Shown here: positions 1 through 7,445 of the stretch, in pieces
How positions within the stretch are numbered: position 1 is the stretch's first letter
Layout of the letters: the number at the start of each line of letters is the position of its first letter
Source: Geothrix terrae
GTDB taxonomy: Bacteria; Acidobacteriota; Holophagae; Holophagales; Holophagaceae
Length of the DNA stretch: 64,000 nt
Direction: 5' to 3'
Assembly: GCF_022808775.1 (NCBI RefSeq)
Contig: NZ_JAKZLA010000005.1
Location: forward strand, 124,001-188,000
Position numbers and translations under genes: made by a program
The notes under the pieces: model-generated
Seen by the model: only the letters and a program-made list of their open reading frames with translations
What the model was told of the DNA's origin: nothing
Databases searched by the model: none

Positions 1-344
1 ACGTCCCCTTCGGCGCTGAAGGCGTAGCCGGAGAAGTAGTCCTTGGCGACCTTCTCCACCGTGGCCTTCTGGTCCGCGCCCACGCCGTCGACCCGGAGGG
101 CGTCGCCGTCCACCTGCACCACAGCGCCGGGGAGGCCCTTCTCCTTGAGGCGGGCGGTGAGGCGATCCCGGCTGTCGCGCAGATCAGCCGCGAGGGCTTC
201 CTGGCCCTGGACCTCCAGCTCGAAGTGGACGCCGCCCCGGAGATCGAGGCCCAGCTTCACCTTCGAGAGGGGCGTGAAGAAGTAGCCGCAGCCGAACAGC
301 ACGGCGAGAACAATGGCGAGGCGCCAGAGGCTCCGCTTGGTCAC
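1..344 (-). CDS. secD: Protein translocase subunit SecD, N-terminal part (cut by window edge)
   Basis: SecD is the proton-motive-force-linked partner of SecYEG that helps pull exported proteins across the inner membrane. About 114 residues are visible, read to the window edge. They start with a basic residue cluster and one membrane helix (about residues 8-24), followed by the family motif LGLDLRGGVHF and the start of the first periplasmic domain. The start is GTG at 344-342, chosen because AGGAG lies 7 bases upstream. The gene follows yajC after a 57-base gap and so is the third gene of the classical tgt-yajC-secD(-secF) operon. The rest, and probably secF, lies outside the window. Identity is clear despite truncation. 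Confidence 0.9.
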   Translation of the reverse strand, partial: MTKRSLWRLAIVLAVLFGCGYFFTPLSKVKLGLDLRGGVHFELEVQGQEALAADLRDSRDRLTARLKEKGLPGAVVQVDGDALRVDGVGADQKATVEKVAKDYFSGYAFSAEGD

Positions 345-401
345 GGGGCGCTCCTATACAGAAGGCGGGCCGGCGGATGCCGGCCCGGCAGGTCAGGAAG
401 A

Positions 402-713
402 TCAGTTCTGGGATTCCGGTTCGTTGGCCAGGGCCGCCACGGCGGCGCGCCGGGCCTTGACCACGGAGCCGCCAAGCTTGATCCAGATGTGCTTGTCCTC
501 GACGCGGTCGATGGTCGCGTAGAGGCCGGAGGTCAGGACGACTTCGTCGCCGGCCTTCAGCTTGGACAGGCGGGCCTCCATCTCCTTGCGGGCCTTGCTC
601 TGGGGCCGGATGAGGAGGAAGTAGAACATCAGGGCCATGCCGCCGATGAACACGAACTGGATCCAGGCCGGGCCACCGCCGGCCGCGGGCTGCTGAAGAA
701 GGGCGTAGATCAT
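402..713 (-). CDS. yajC: Preprotein translocase accessory subunit YajC
   Basis: YajC is a small inner-membrane protein that associates with SecDF. The 103-residue product has one N-terminal membrane helix (about residues 17-36) followed by the family signature FLLIRPQSKARKE and a soluble domain with LKAGDEVVLTSGLYATI, which is diagnostic for YajC. Length is normal for the family. Its ATG abuts the TAG stop of tgt with no bases between them, so translation is probably coupled. Its position between tgt and secD is the arrangement known from many bacteria. Confidence 0.95.
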   Translation of the reverse strand: MIYALLQQPAAGGGPAWIQFVFIGGMALMFYFLLIRPQSKARKEMEARLSKLKAGDEVVLTSGLYATIDRVEDKHIWIKLGGSVVKARRAAVAALANEPESQN

Positions 714-1862
714 CTAGGGCTCCTCGGTCTGCCATCGGGCGCGCGCGATCTGGGCGAACGCCGGAAAGCGGTTTTCCAGCAAGGCCTGCCGCGCGTCGCG
801 GGTGAGCCCCACAGTGTAGCTCAGGTTGTGGATCGTGTTCAGCGTGAAGCCCAGCAGCTCGCCGCAGCGGAAGAGATGATGGAGGTAGGCCCGGCTGAAG
901 GTCCGGCAGGTGTAGCAGCCGCAGTCCGGGTCCAGCGGCAGGTCGGTCTCCCGGTGCCGGGCGTTCTTGAGGTTGAGCTTGCCCCGGCTGGTGAGGATGC
1001 GGCCGTGGCGGGCCTCCCGGCTGGGCAGCACGCAATCGAAGAGGTCCACCCCCTGCTCGATGCCGAATAGCAGGTCCTCCGGCGTGCCCACGCCCATGAG
1101 GTACCGCGGCCGGTCTGCCGGGAGCTCCTTCACGAACTCCGCCAGAACGGCGTTCATCTCGCCCTTGGGCTCCCCCACGCTGAGGCCGCCGACGGCGAAG
1201 CCCTGGAAGGGGGTCTTCGCATCGAGCTCCATCGCCTCCGCCAGGTGGCGCCGGCGCAGGTCCAGGTGGGTCCCGCCCTGGTTGATGGCGAAGAGCCCCT
1301 GGTGCGGCTGGAGCGGCACCGCCCGGCTGCGGGCCAGCCATCGCGTGGTGCGGGCCATGCTGATTTCAAGCTTGGCGCGCTCCATGCGGCCCGGCGGGCA
1401 CTCATCCAGGGCCATGCAGATATCCGAGCCCAGGTTCCGCTGGATCTCCATGCTCCGCTCGGGAGACAGGAACTGCGGACTGCCGTCGACGTGGCTCTGG
1501 AAGGTGACGCCTTCCTCGGTCATCTTCCGGAGCGAGGCCAGGGAGAAGACCTGGAACCCTCCTGAATCCGTGAGGATGGGCCCATCCCACCCCATGAACC
1601 GGTGGAGGCCCCCCAGGCGGGCCACCAGGCTGTCACCGGGGCGCAGTCCCAGATGATAGGTGTTGCCGAGAATCACCTGGGGGCCCACCTCCCGGAGCTG
1701 GACCGGCGTGATGCCCTTGACCGTCCCCTGGGTCCCGACGGGCATGAAAGCCGGGGTCAGAACCTCGCCATGCGAGGTATGGAACCCGCCCGCTCTCGCG
1801 GGCCCGGAGGGGGGGGTGGAGGCTGGGGCGAATGAAAAATATGGGGTTGTGACCTTCGACAT
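714..1862 (-). CDS. tgt: Queuine/preQ1 tRNA-guanine transglycosylase
   Basis: Tgt exchanges guanine-34 of GUN-anticodon tRNAs for preQ1, a step of queuosine synthesis. The 382-residue protein carries the motif ILTDSGGFQVF, whose Asp (about 99) is the general acid/base. It also has DLFDCVLPSREARHGR, whose Asp (about 276) is the nucleophile, and a CGCYTC zinc site with a following His near residues 314-330. Length matches bacterial Tgt. I chose ATG at 1862; an upstream in-frame TTG at 1886 is possible but has no better ribosome site. It is the first gene of the operon with yajC and secD, and shares a divergent 262-base upstream region with the TonB operon. Confidence 0.95.
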   Translation of the reverse strand: MSKVTTPYFSFAPASTPPSGPARAGGFHTSHGEVLTPAFMPVGTQGTVKGITPVQLREVGPQVILGNTYHLGLRPGDSLVARLGGLHRFMGWDGPILTDSGGFQVFSLASLRKMTEEGVTFQSHVDGSPQFLSPERSMEIQRNLGSDICMALDECPPGRMERAKLEISMARTTRWLARSRAVPLQPHQGLFAINQGGTHLDLRRRHLAEAMELDAKTPFQGFAVGGLSVGEPKGEMNAVLAEFVKELPADRPRYLMGVGTPEDLLFGIEQGVDLFDCVLPSREARHGRILTSRGKLNLKNARHRETDLPLDPDCGCYTCRTFSRAYLHHLFRCGELLGFTLNTIHNLSYTVGLTRDARQALLENRFPAFAQIARARWQTEEP

Positions 1863-1901
1863 GGGATGCCCGGACCTTCTTAACAAAAATTAACAATTTC
1901 A

Positions 1902-1941
1902 TTTGCTTGGGCCGCAGACGGGTGTTGCGAAACCAAGCAAA
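1902..1941. repeat. 9-bp perfect inverted repeat between tgt and tonB
   Basis: TTTGCTTGG (1902-1910) and CCAAGCAAA (1933-1941) are perfect inverted arms separated by 22 bases. They lie in the AT-richer divergent promoter region, near a TTAACAAAAATTAAC stretch. This could be a regulator-binding site or an RNA hairpin; the sequence alone does not decide. Confidence 0.45.
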
Positions 1942-2060
1942 AAACAGCGAAAGACAGATATGGCGGGGATCAGGCCCGTCTTTCGAGCTTGACCAGCCGT
2001 CCGCCCTTTGCCATCTTAGCCGTTGGGCCAGCCCCAGCTCTTTATCCTCACCTTTCGTTG

Positions 2061-2099
2061 CCGGACCGAAGTTCCCATAGGTCCGGCGCGCTGTTTTTT
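2061..2099 (+). promoter_or_regulatory. Terminator-like hairpin in the leader of the TonB operon
   Basis: CCGGACC (2061-2067) pairs with GGTCCGG (2080-2086) around a 12-base loop. A run of six T follows at 2094-2099, seven bases after the stem. It ends 25 bases before the tonB start codon, inside the presumed leader. The T run is further from the stem than in a textbook terminator, so the call is tentative: a weak attenuator, or the end of a short upstream transcript. Confidence 0.3.
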
Positions 2100-2124
2100 C
2101 CCCTGGATTTTTCAAGGGAGTCGC

Positions 2125-2925
2125 ATGAGCAAAGATCCCAAGAAATCACCCCCCGCCAAGCCGGTGGCTCCCGTGGAGACGCTTGAGGACGCTGTATACA
2201 AGTCCTCACTCGTCGCAGGGAATGAGGCGATCAAGCGGGGCAACCCCAAGGTCACCATTCCCACGACGATCGCCATGTACGCGCTCTTCGCGTTCATCGG
2301 GTTCCAGCTGGCGAAGCACACCGAGGCCGGGAAGAAGGTGATCAAGACGGTGGGCATCGACCTGGCAGAGCAGGTGGAAGCCGCTCCGCCGCCGCCCCCG
2401 CCTCCGCCGCCTCCGCCGCCGCCGCCGCCGCCGCCGCCGATGGCCGTGTCTGCCGGCAAGGTGGACACGACTCCCATCGATCCGCGCCAGGAAGTGGTGC
2501 CTGAGCAGGCGCCCAAGGAGCTTCCGAAGCAGGATCACTCCCTTGGTGGCGTCCCCGGCGGCGTCCCCGGTGGTGTTCCCGGCGGCGTCATCGGCGGCGT
2601 GGTCGGCGGTGTGGTCGGCGGAGTCGTCGGTGGCACCGGCAAGGTGGTGGACTTCGACTTCAGTCAGATCAAGGTGAAGTACCAGCCCCCCGCCCCTCCT
2701 TATCCTCCTCTCGCCAAGATCGCCAAGATCCAGGGCACGGTGGTCGTGGAGATCGTGGTCGGCCCCGATGGTGTGCCCACCTCGGCCGTCGCGAAGGAAG
2801 GACCTCCCCAGCTGCGGCCCACGGCTGAAGCCTACGCCATGCAGTGGAAGTTCGAGCCCGCCCTCCTGAACGGCGCACCCCAGTACGCGCGATTCAAGCT
2901 CACCATGCCGTTCCGGCTCCGGTAG
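2125..2925 (+). CDS. TonB-family energy transducer with polyproline and glycine repeats
   Basis: The protein would couple the ExbB/ExbD motor to outer-membrane receptors. The 266 residues comprise a cytoplasmic N-terminus, one membrane helix (about 44-62), an uninterrupted run of 18 prolines (88-105), a glycine-rich stretch built of GGV-plus-P/I/V tetrapeptides (about 143-174), and a C-terminal TonB fold. The C-terminal fold is recognised by KIQGTVVVEIVVGPDGVP and the WKFEPALLNG segment. ATG at 2125 is preceded by AAGGGAG four bases upstream; longer upstream readings lack this. It heads an operon with exbB and two exbD genes. The receptor partner is not in the window. Confidence 0.9.
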   Translation: MSKDPKKSPPAKPVAPVETLEDAVYKSSLVAGNEAIKRGNPKVTIPTTIAMYALFAFIGFQLAKHTEAGKKVIKTVGIDLAEQVEAAPPPPPPPPPPPPPPPPPPMAVSAGKVDTTPIDPRQEVVPEQAPKELPKQDHSLGGVPGGVPGGVPGGVIGGVVGGVVGGVVGGTGKVVDFDFSQIKVKYQPPAPPYPPLAKIAKIQGTVVVEIVVGPDGVPTSAVAKEGPPQLRPTAEAYAMQWKFEPALLNGAPQYARFKLTMPFRLR

Positions 2926-2976
2926 CCCGCGCCCCTTCCCACGTCCAATCCTCTCTCCATTCCATAAGGAAACCTC

Positions 2977-3705
2977 ATGAACCTGTTCACCACCCCCCTG
3001 ATGCTCGGTCTTGCCGAAGGCGGCCACGACAGCTTCTCCGCCGCCGAGATCTGGCGTGCGGCCTCCATCGCCAACAAGTTCATCATCTCCGTCCTCTTCA
3101 TCCTGATGGCCTATCAGATCTATGTGGCCATCGAGCGCTTCGTGACCTACGCGCAGAGCAAGCAGGCCTCCGACAAGTTCCTGAAGCTCTTCATGGACAC
3201 GCTCCGCCGCGGCGACTTCGAGGCCGCCAAGCGCGCCGCCACCACCCACAACAAGAGCCACATCGCCCTGGTGCTGAAGCACGGCCTGGACATCTTCCAG
3301 TACGAGAAGCAGCTCAAGACCATGAACCCGAACCACGACGCCATCCAGCCCGTGGAGCGCGCCATCCAGCGCGGCACCGCCGAAGTGGTGGAGCTCCTCA
3401 AGAAGGGCATGAGCGGCCTGGGCACCATCGGCGCCCTGGCCCCCTTCATCGGCCTGCTCGGCACCGTGATCGGCATCATCAAGGTCTTCTCCGACCTGAA
3501 GACGAAGGGCGCCGGCGACATCAACGCCCTGGCCGGCTCCATCGGTGAGGCCCTGGCCACCACCGCCCTCGGCCTGTTCGTCGCCATCCCGGCCGTGTGG
3601 ATCTACAACCTGCTGACCAACAAGCAGGACGTCGTCGTCACCAACATCAACAACGCGGCTTCCCAGATGATCGACGAGTTCATCCGCCGCGAGAGCCAGA
3701 GCTAA
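2977..3705 (+). CDS. exbB: ExbB/TolQ/MotA-family proton channel protein
   Basis: The 242-residue inner-membrane protein forms the proton channel scaffold with ExbD and energises TonB. It has the family's three membrane helices: about 33-53, about 145-170 (with APFIGLLGTVIGII) and about 192-215 (EALATTALGLFVAIPAVW). The large cytoplasmic loop typical of MotA/TolQ/ExbB lies between the first and second helices. AAGGAAA precedes the ATG. It sits 51 bases after tonB and 59 before exbD, in one transcription unit. TolQ is the alternative, but TonB next door and no TolA/TolB favour ExbB. Confidence 0.92.
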   Translation: MNLFTTPLMLGLAEGGHDSFSAAEIWRAASIANKFIISVLFILMAYQIYVAIERFVTYAQSKQASDKFLKLFMDTLRRGDFEAAKRAATTHNKSHIALVLKHGLDIFQYEKQLKTMNPNHDAIQPVERAIQRGTAEVVELLKKGMSGLGTIGALAPFIGLLGTVIGIIKVFSDLKTKGAGDINALAGSIGEALATTALGLFVAIPAVWIYNLLTNKQDVVVTNINNAASQMIDEFIRRESQS

Positions 3706-3764
3706 GGAACCGCCACCCAGCCCGGGGGCGCAAGCTCCCGGGCGATTTCTAAGGAGAACACACC

Positions 3765-4265
3765 ATGGATACAGGTGGTTCCAAGGGTGGGATGAAGTCC
3801 GACATCAACGTCACGCCGCTTGTGGACATCGTGCTGGTGCTGTTGATCATCTTCATCGTGATCACCCCCGCCGTGAACAACGCAGTGAAGCTGCCGTTGT
3901 CCAAGCATGCTCCGAAGGTGGACCAGCAGCAGGACGCGGGCCAGAAGTACCTGACCCTCATGCTCACCTCGAAGCGCAATGACAAGTACGAAGTGATCGG
4001 TCCCGGCGCCGTCCTCATCGACGACAAAGACGCCAAGGACATGCGGTTCTACATCAACGACGAAGGCCAGCGCCAGCAGCTGGAGGACTTCATCAACAAG
4101 AACGTCTCGATGCTGAACGACAAGCGCGTGTTCGTGAAGGCCGACGCCGACCTGCCCTTCAAGTACATCAACGAGCTGTTCCAGTCCTGCCGGAAGGGTG
4201 GCGCCGACGAGGCGTCCATCGTGACCAGCGAGGACAAGGACACCAAGAAGGAAGGGGGTAACTGA
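3765..4265 (+). CDS. exbD: ExbD/TolR-family biopolymer transport protein (first copy)
   Basis: ExbD proteins sit in the ExbB pore, and a conserved membrane aspartate carries the protons. This 166-residue protein has the signature DINVTPLVDIVLVLLIIF in a single N-terminal helix (about 11-33), with the conserved Asp inside it. A periplasmic domain with KADADLPFKYINELFQSCRKGG follows. TAAGGAG lies ten bases before the ATG. Its TGA overlaps the ATG of the next exbD by one base (TGATG), so the two are probably co-translated. Tandem unlike ExbD copies are common where a heterodimer is used. Confidence 0.93.
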   Translation: MDTGGSKGGMKSDINVTPLVDIVLVLLIIFIVITPAVNNAVKLPLSKHAPKVDQQQDAGQKYLTLMLTSKRNDKYEVIGPGAVLIDDKDAKDMRFYINDEGQRQQLEDFINKNVSMLNDKRVFVKADADLPFKYINELFQSCRKGGADEASIVTSEDKDTKKEGGN

Positions 4266-4759
4266 TGGATACCGGCGGCGCCAAGGGTAAAGCCAAAACC
4301 GATATCAACGTCACCCCGCTGATCGACATCGTGCTGGTGCTCCTCATCGTCTTCATCGTGATGGTGCCCGGTCTCAGCAAGGCCATGAAGGTGGTGGTGC
4401 CCCAGGTCGTCCAGACCGCCACCCCTCCCAAGCCCGATCCGAACAACATCCTGATCCAGGTGGATCAGGACGGCACGATGACCCTCCAGCAGGACAAGAT
4501 CGACGCTCAGGGCCTCAAGGACAAGCTGCCCGACGCCGTGATGTTGCAGCCCCTCAACTACCGGAAGGTCTTCCTGAAGGTGGACGAGGACGTGAAGTTC
4601 CAGGCCATGGTGGACGTGCTCGACGCTGTCCGCGTCGCCTCGGAAACCGCCAAGAAGAAGTCCCTCGAGAACCTCGACAAGTTCCAGGGCCAGGATGGCG
4701 GCGACGTGAAAGTGGCCGTCTCCCTCAAGAAGCGCATCGTGGCAGCACCCGTCAGCTAG
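4265..4759 (+). CDS. exbD: ExbD/TolR-family biopolymer transport protein (second copy)
   Basis: This second ExbD paralogue has 164 residues and shares the N-terminus DINVTPLIDIVLVLLIVF with the first copy, but the periplasmic half has diverged. The channel aspartate is present. It starts by one-base overlap with the preceding exbD stop and ends the operon 19 bases before a strong terminator. Together with ExbB and the TonB protein it completes one energising complex. Which copy pairs with which receptor system cannot be told from the sequence. Confidence 0.93.
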   Translation: MDTGGAKGKAKTDINVTPLIDIVLVLLIVFIVMVPGLSKAMKVVVPQVVQTATPPKPDPNNILIQVDQDGTMTLQQDKIDAQGLKDKLPDAVMLQPLNYRKVFLKVDEDVKFQAMVDVLDAVRVASETAKKKSLENLDKFQGQDGGDVKVAVSLKKRIVAAPVS

Positions 4760-4778
4760 GTGCCCCCGATCCACATGG

Positions 4779-4802
4779 AAAGGGCCCTCCGGGGCCCTTT
4801 TT
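4779..4802 (+). terminator. Rho-independent terminator of the TonB-ExbBD operon
   Basis: AAAGGGCCC (4779-4787) and GGGCCCTTT (4792-4800) form a perfect 9-bp stem with a TCCG loop, continued by two more T. It follows the second exbD stop by 19 bases. The mirrored strand also has some T character, so it may help end the convergent transporter gene as well. Confidence 0.85.
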
Positions 4803-5710
4803 CATGCCCGCGCCCGGTGGCCCAGCACGGTGCCGTAGGCCACTCCGGCCACGGTGATGAGGACGCCCGCCAGCCCGGCGGCCGTGGCACGCTCGCCCAG
4901 CAGCGGCATGGCCAGGAGGTACTGGACGATGGGCAGCAGCTGGAGCCACACCGCCGCCTCCGATACCGACAGGGCCCCGTAGGCCTCCGACATCAGCATC
5001 TGCCCGCCGAGCGCGAGCAGGCTCATGAGGATGGCCAGCCCCCAGGCGCCCAGCCCGCCGGGCCATGGGGAGAGGGCGAAGGGCGCCACCACGGGCAGGC
5101 CCGCCAGGCAGAAGTAGAAGAAGATGGTCGCGGCATTCTCCGTGTGGCGCGCCGCCCGGATGGCGTTGGCGCTGGTGGCCGCGAAGACCGCCGCTGCCAG
5201 GGCCGCCAGCTCCCCCCTGCCCATTCCCACTCCCAGCCCTAGGCCCAGGTGGCCCTGGCTGAGCACCAGGACCACGCCCAGGGAGGCTGCCAGGATCGCC
5301 AGCCAGAGATGGATGGTGGGACGTTCCTTGAAGATCGCCAGCGACATCGCCACTGCGATCACCGGGAAGACGTTGTAGAGGATGCCCGCCTCGCCCGCCG
5401 GAATGTGGGCCAATGCGTAGAAATAGAGCACCACCACCGCGCCGCCCGAGAGGCCGCGGCTCACCAGCAGCCGGTAGTTGCTCGGCCGGTACAGCCCCGG
5501 AATCAGGGCGAAGGCCATGAGGCTCGCCAGGGCGCCCACCACGAAGCGCAAGACGGCCAGGTGGCCCGCCGAGAACCCCATGCCCGGCATCGTGAGCTTC
5601 CGCGCCAGGATGGCCATGAGGCCGAAGCAGAGCGCGGAGCCTGCCAACTCGGCACGGGCCACCATGCGGCGGCGGGAGTGGATGGCGGCTGGCGGGAGCA
5701 TGCCCTCCAT
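4802..5710 (-). CDS. DMT-superfamily (EamA) transporter
   Basis: The 302-residue protein is almost wholly hydrophobic, with about ten predicted membrane helices in two EamA repeats (the second starts near residue 170, at GRGELAALAAAVFAATSAN). This is the usual plan for drug/metabolite exporters. The motif ALAHIPAGEAGILYNVFPVIA is typical of the end of the first repeat. Substrate cannot be inferred. ATG at 5710 gives the longest form; ATG at 5701 has GGAGG just upstream and may be the real start. It lies 23 bases after the DUF512 gene on the same strand and may be co-transcribed. Its stop codon borders the terminator of the convergent TonB operon. Confidence 0.85.
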   Translation of the reverse strand: MEGMLPPAAIHSRRRMVARAELAGSALCFGLMAILARKLTMPGMGFSAGHLAVLRFVVGALASLMAFALIPGLYRPSNYRLLVSRGLSGGAVVVLYFYALAHIPAGEAGILYNVFPVIAVAMSLAIFKERPTIHLWLAILAASLGVVLVLSQGHLGLGLGVGMGRGELAALAAAVFAATSANAIRAARHTENAATIFFYFCLAGLPVVAPFALSPWPGGLGAWGLAILMSLLALGGQMLMSEAYGALSVSEAAVWLQLLPIVQYLLAMPLLGERATAAGLAGVLITVAGVAYGTVLGHRARA

Positions 5711-5733
5711 CCTGCCGGGAAAACCGCCCCCCG

Positions 5734-7284
5734 TCAGGGGTTGTAGGCGCCCTGCGGCAGGTTCAGGCCCGCGGTGTGGAAGGCCGAGGTCAGGGCCCCG
5801 CCCCGGAAGGCGCCACGGTCCGCCGCCTCCAGATGATCCAACAGGTGGGACAGGTTCGCCCCGCTGGGTACCGCGGGCACGCCCAGGTCCAGGGCCAGCT
5901 CGGGCAGGGTCAGGTCGTCCAGGAAGGTTCCCTCCTCCCGCACCACCGCGCCGCGCAGCGTGTACTGGTCGGTGGGTCCCGTGTGGGTGCGGAGGCTGGC
6001 GGAAGGCACCACCACCGCGTCCACCCAGTCCGTCCGGCCGCCCCGGTCCTGCCGCGTGGCGTGGGCCTCCCGATCGGCGTGGGCAGCGTACTTCAGGTCC
6101 TCACCACAAAGCAGGCCCGCCACGGTGACACTGTCGCCGAAGCTGAAGTTCCGGGCCGGCACCACGCGCAAGTGGCTGCCCACCGCGCGGTTCAGCTCGG
6201 CGGCCACGCGCGAGAGCGTGGGCGCGAAGCTCGATCCCGTCAGCAGCAGCACCCGCCGCCCCGCGAAACCCTTCGCCCGGGGGCTCTTGATGAAGCGCCG
6301 GCTGTGCTCCAGGAACCGGCGCACCAGGCCCACGCCGTTCTCCAGCTGGGCCCAGGAGCGTGAATAGAAAGCCCGCCCCGGCACCTCGATGCCCGCCCGG
6401 GTGAACCACTCGTCCGCCAGCAGCAGCCAGGGCTCGCCGTCGTTGGCCTTGGTGTACTTCCGCACCTCGGGCATCCATCGGGCCACCCACTCCCGCGCGA
6501 ACTCCGCTTCCACATCCTGCACCACGGGCAGGTTCTCCCGGTGGGCCGTGAGCCCCACGGGGACGCAGGACAGGCTCAGGACGCTGCCCCTGCCCTCCTT
6601 CCGGCGCGCCCAGAGATCGTCCACGGTCTGCTGCCAGATGGCCCCATCGTTGAGCCCGGGCGCCACCACGGCCTGGGTGTGGACGTCGATGCCGCCCGCC
6701 AGCAGGCGATCGATCTTGCGGAGGATGTGGCCTTCTCTCGGATTGCCCACCACCTTCACCCGGGCCTCGGGATCCGTGGCGTGGACGGAGACGTGGATGG
6801 GGCTCAGGCGCTCGCGGATGATGCGATCCAGCTCGGCCTCGTCGCTGCTGGAGAGGGTCGTGAAGTGGCCGTAGAGGAAGGACAGGCGCACATCCTCGTC
6901 CTTGAGGTAGAGCGATTTCCGGAAGCCCTTCGGCATCTGGTGCACGAAGCAGAACACGCAGTTCTGCTTGCAGACCTTCACCTCGTCCTGGGCGAGGTCC
7001 ACGCCGAGCCCTTCCCCGCCGTTCTCCACGACGGCCTCGAAGGTGCTGCCATCCGGACGCTGGACAACCAGGTCCGTCTCGTCCCGCTGGGTCACCAGGA
7101 ACTGGTAGTTCAGCTGGTCCAGCACGGCCTCGCCGTTGATGGCCACCAGGGTATCCCCGGGCCGCAGACCAGCCTCCTCGGCCAGGCTGCCCGGCTCCAC
7201 CGCGATGATCTGGACGCCTTTCTGGGCCAAGGGGACTCCATGCTCCGGATTCCCTGGCGGGAATCCGGAGATAGATTGTCTCAT
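5734..7284 (-). CDS. DUF512-family protein with PDZ-like and radical-SAM-like regions
   Basis: The 516-residue protein has an N-terminal PDZ-like segment (about 22-60, with VEPGSLAEEAGLRPGDTLVAINGE). A cysteine triplet CKQNCVFC (C105, C109, C112) follows, then SVHATDPEARVKVVGNPREG, both hallmarks of the DUF512/Fe-S family. The C-X3-C-X2-C spacing is that of radical SAM enzymes that bind [4Fe-4S] and cleave S-adenosylmethionine. The family is widespread in anaerobes and has no settled substrate that I know of. The ATG at 7284 lacks a ribosome site; a TTG at 7230 with GGAG five bases upstream matches the usual family N-terminus and may be the true start. Confidence 0.82.
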   Translation of the reverse strand: MRQSISGFPPGNPEHGVPLAQKGVQIIAVEPGSLAEEAGLRPGDTLVAINGEAVLDQLNYQFLVTQRDETDLVVQRPDGSTFEAVVENGGEGLGVDLAQDEVKVCKQNCVFCFVHQMPKGFRKSLYLKDEDVRLSFLYGHFTTLSSSDEAELDRIIRERLSPIHVSVHATDPEARVKVVGNPREGHILRKIDRLLAGGIDVHTQAVVAPGLNDGAIWQQTVDDLWARRKEGRGSVLSLSCVPVGLTAHRENLPVVQDVEAEFAREWVARWMPEVRKYTKANDGEPWLLLADEWFTRAGIEVPGRAFYSRSWAQLENGVGLVRRFLEHSRRFIKSPRAKGFAGRRVLLLTGSSFAPTLSRVAAELNRAVGSHLRVVPARNFSFGDSVTVAGLLCGEDLKYAAHADREAHATRQDRGGRTDWVDAVVVPSASLRTHTGPTDQYTLRGAVVREEGTFLDDLTLPELALDLGVPAVPSGANLSHLLDHLEAADRGAFRGGALTSAFHTAGLNLPQGAYNP

Positions 7285-7360
7285 TGCGAAGGGATTATGG
7301 CTTTTCCTATTCTCCGGCCCGTCAGGCCAAGGCCCCGGTGGACCTGGCGTGAGCACCAAA

Positions 7361-7389
7361 GAACGAGCCCGGCTTGGCCGGGCTCGTTC
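7361..7389 (-). terminator. Terminator downstream of the EF-G-like gene
   Basis: GAACGAGCCCGGC (7361-7373) and GCCGGGCTCGTTC (7377-7389) form a perfect 13-bp stem with a 3-base loop. Read on the minus strand the stem is followed by TTTGG. It lies about 57 bases beyond the stop of the EF-G-like gene and before the DUF512 gene. Confidence 0.75.
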
Positions 7390-7445
7390 GCGGGGGGCCG
7401 GGGGTGTTCGCGCAGCGCTGCGAAGCGAGGACCCCGGAGAAACGA

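Noticed and set aside
2392-2439. CCG-rich triplet repeat as a CRISPR-like or satellite repeat
   Set aside because: It lies in frame in tonB and simply encodes the proline tract.
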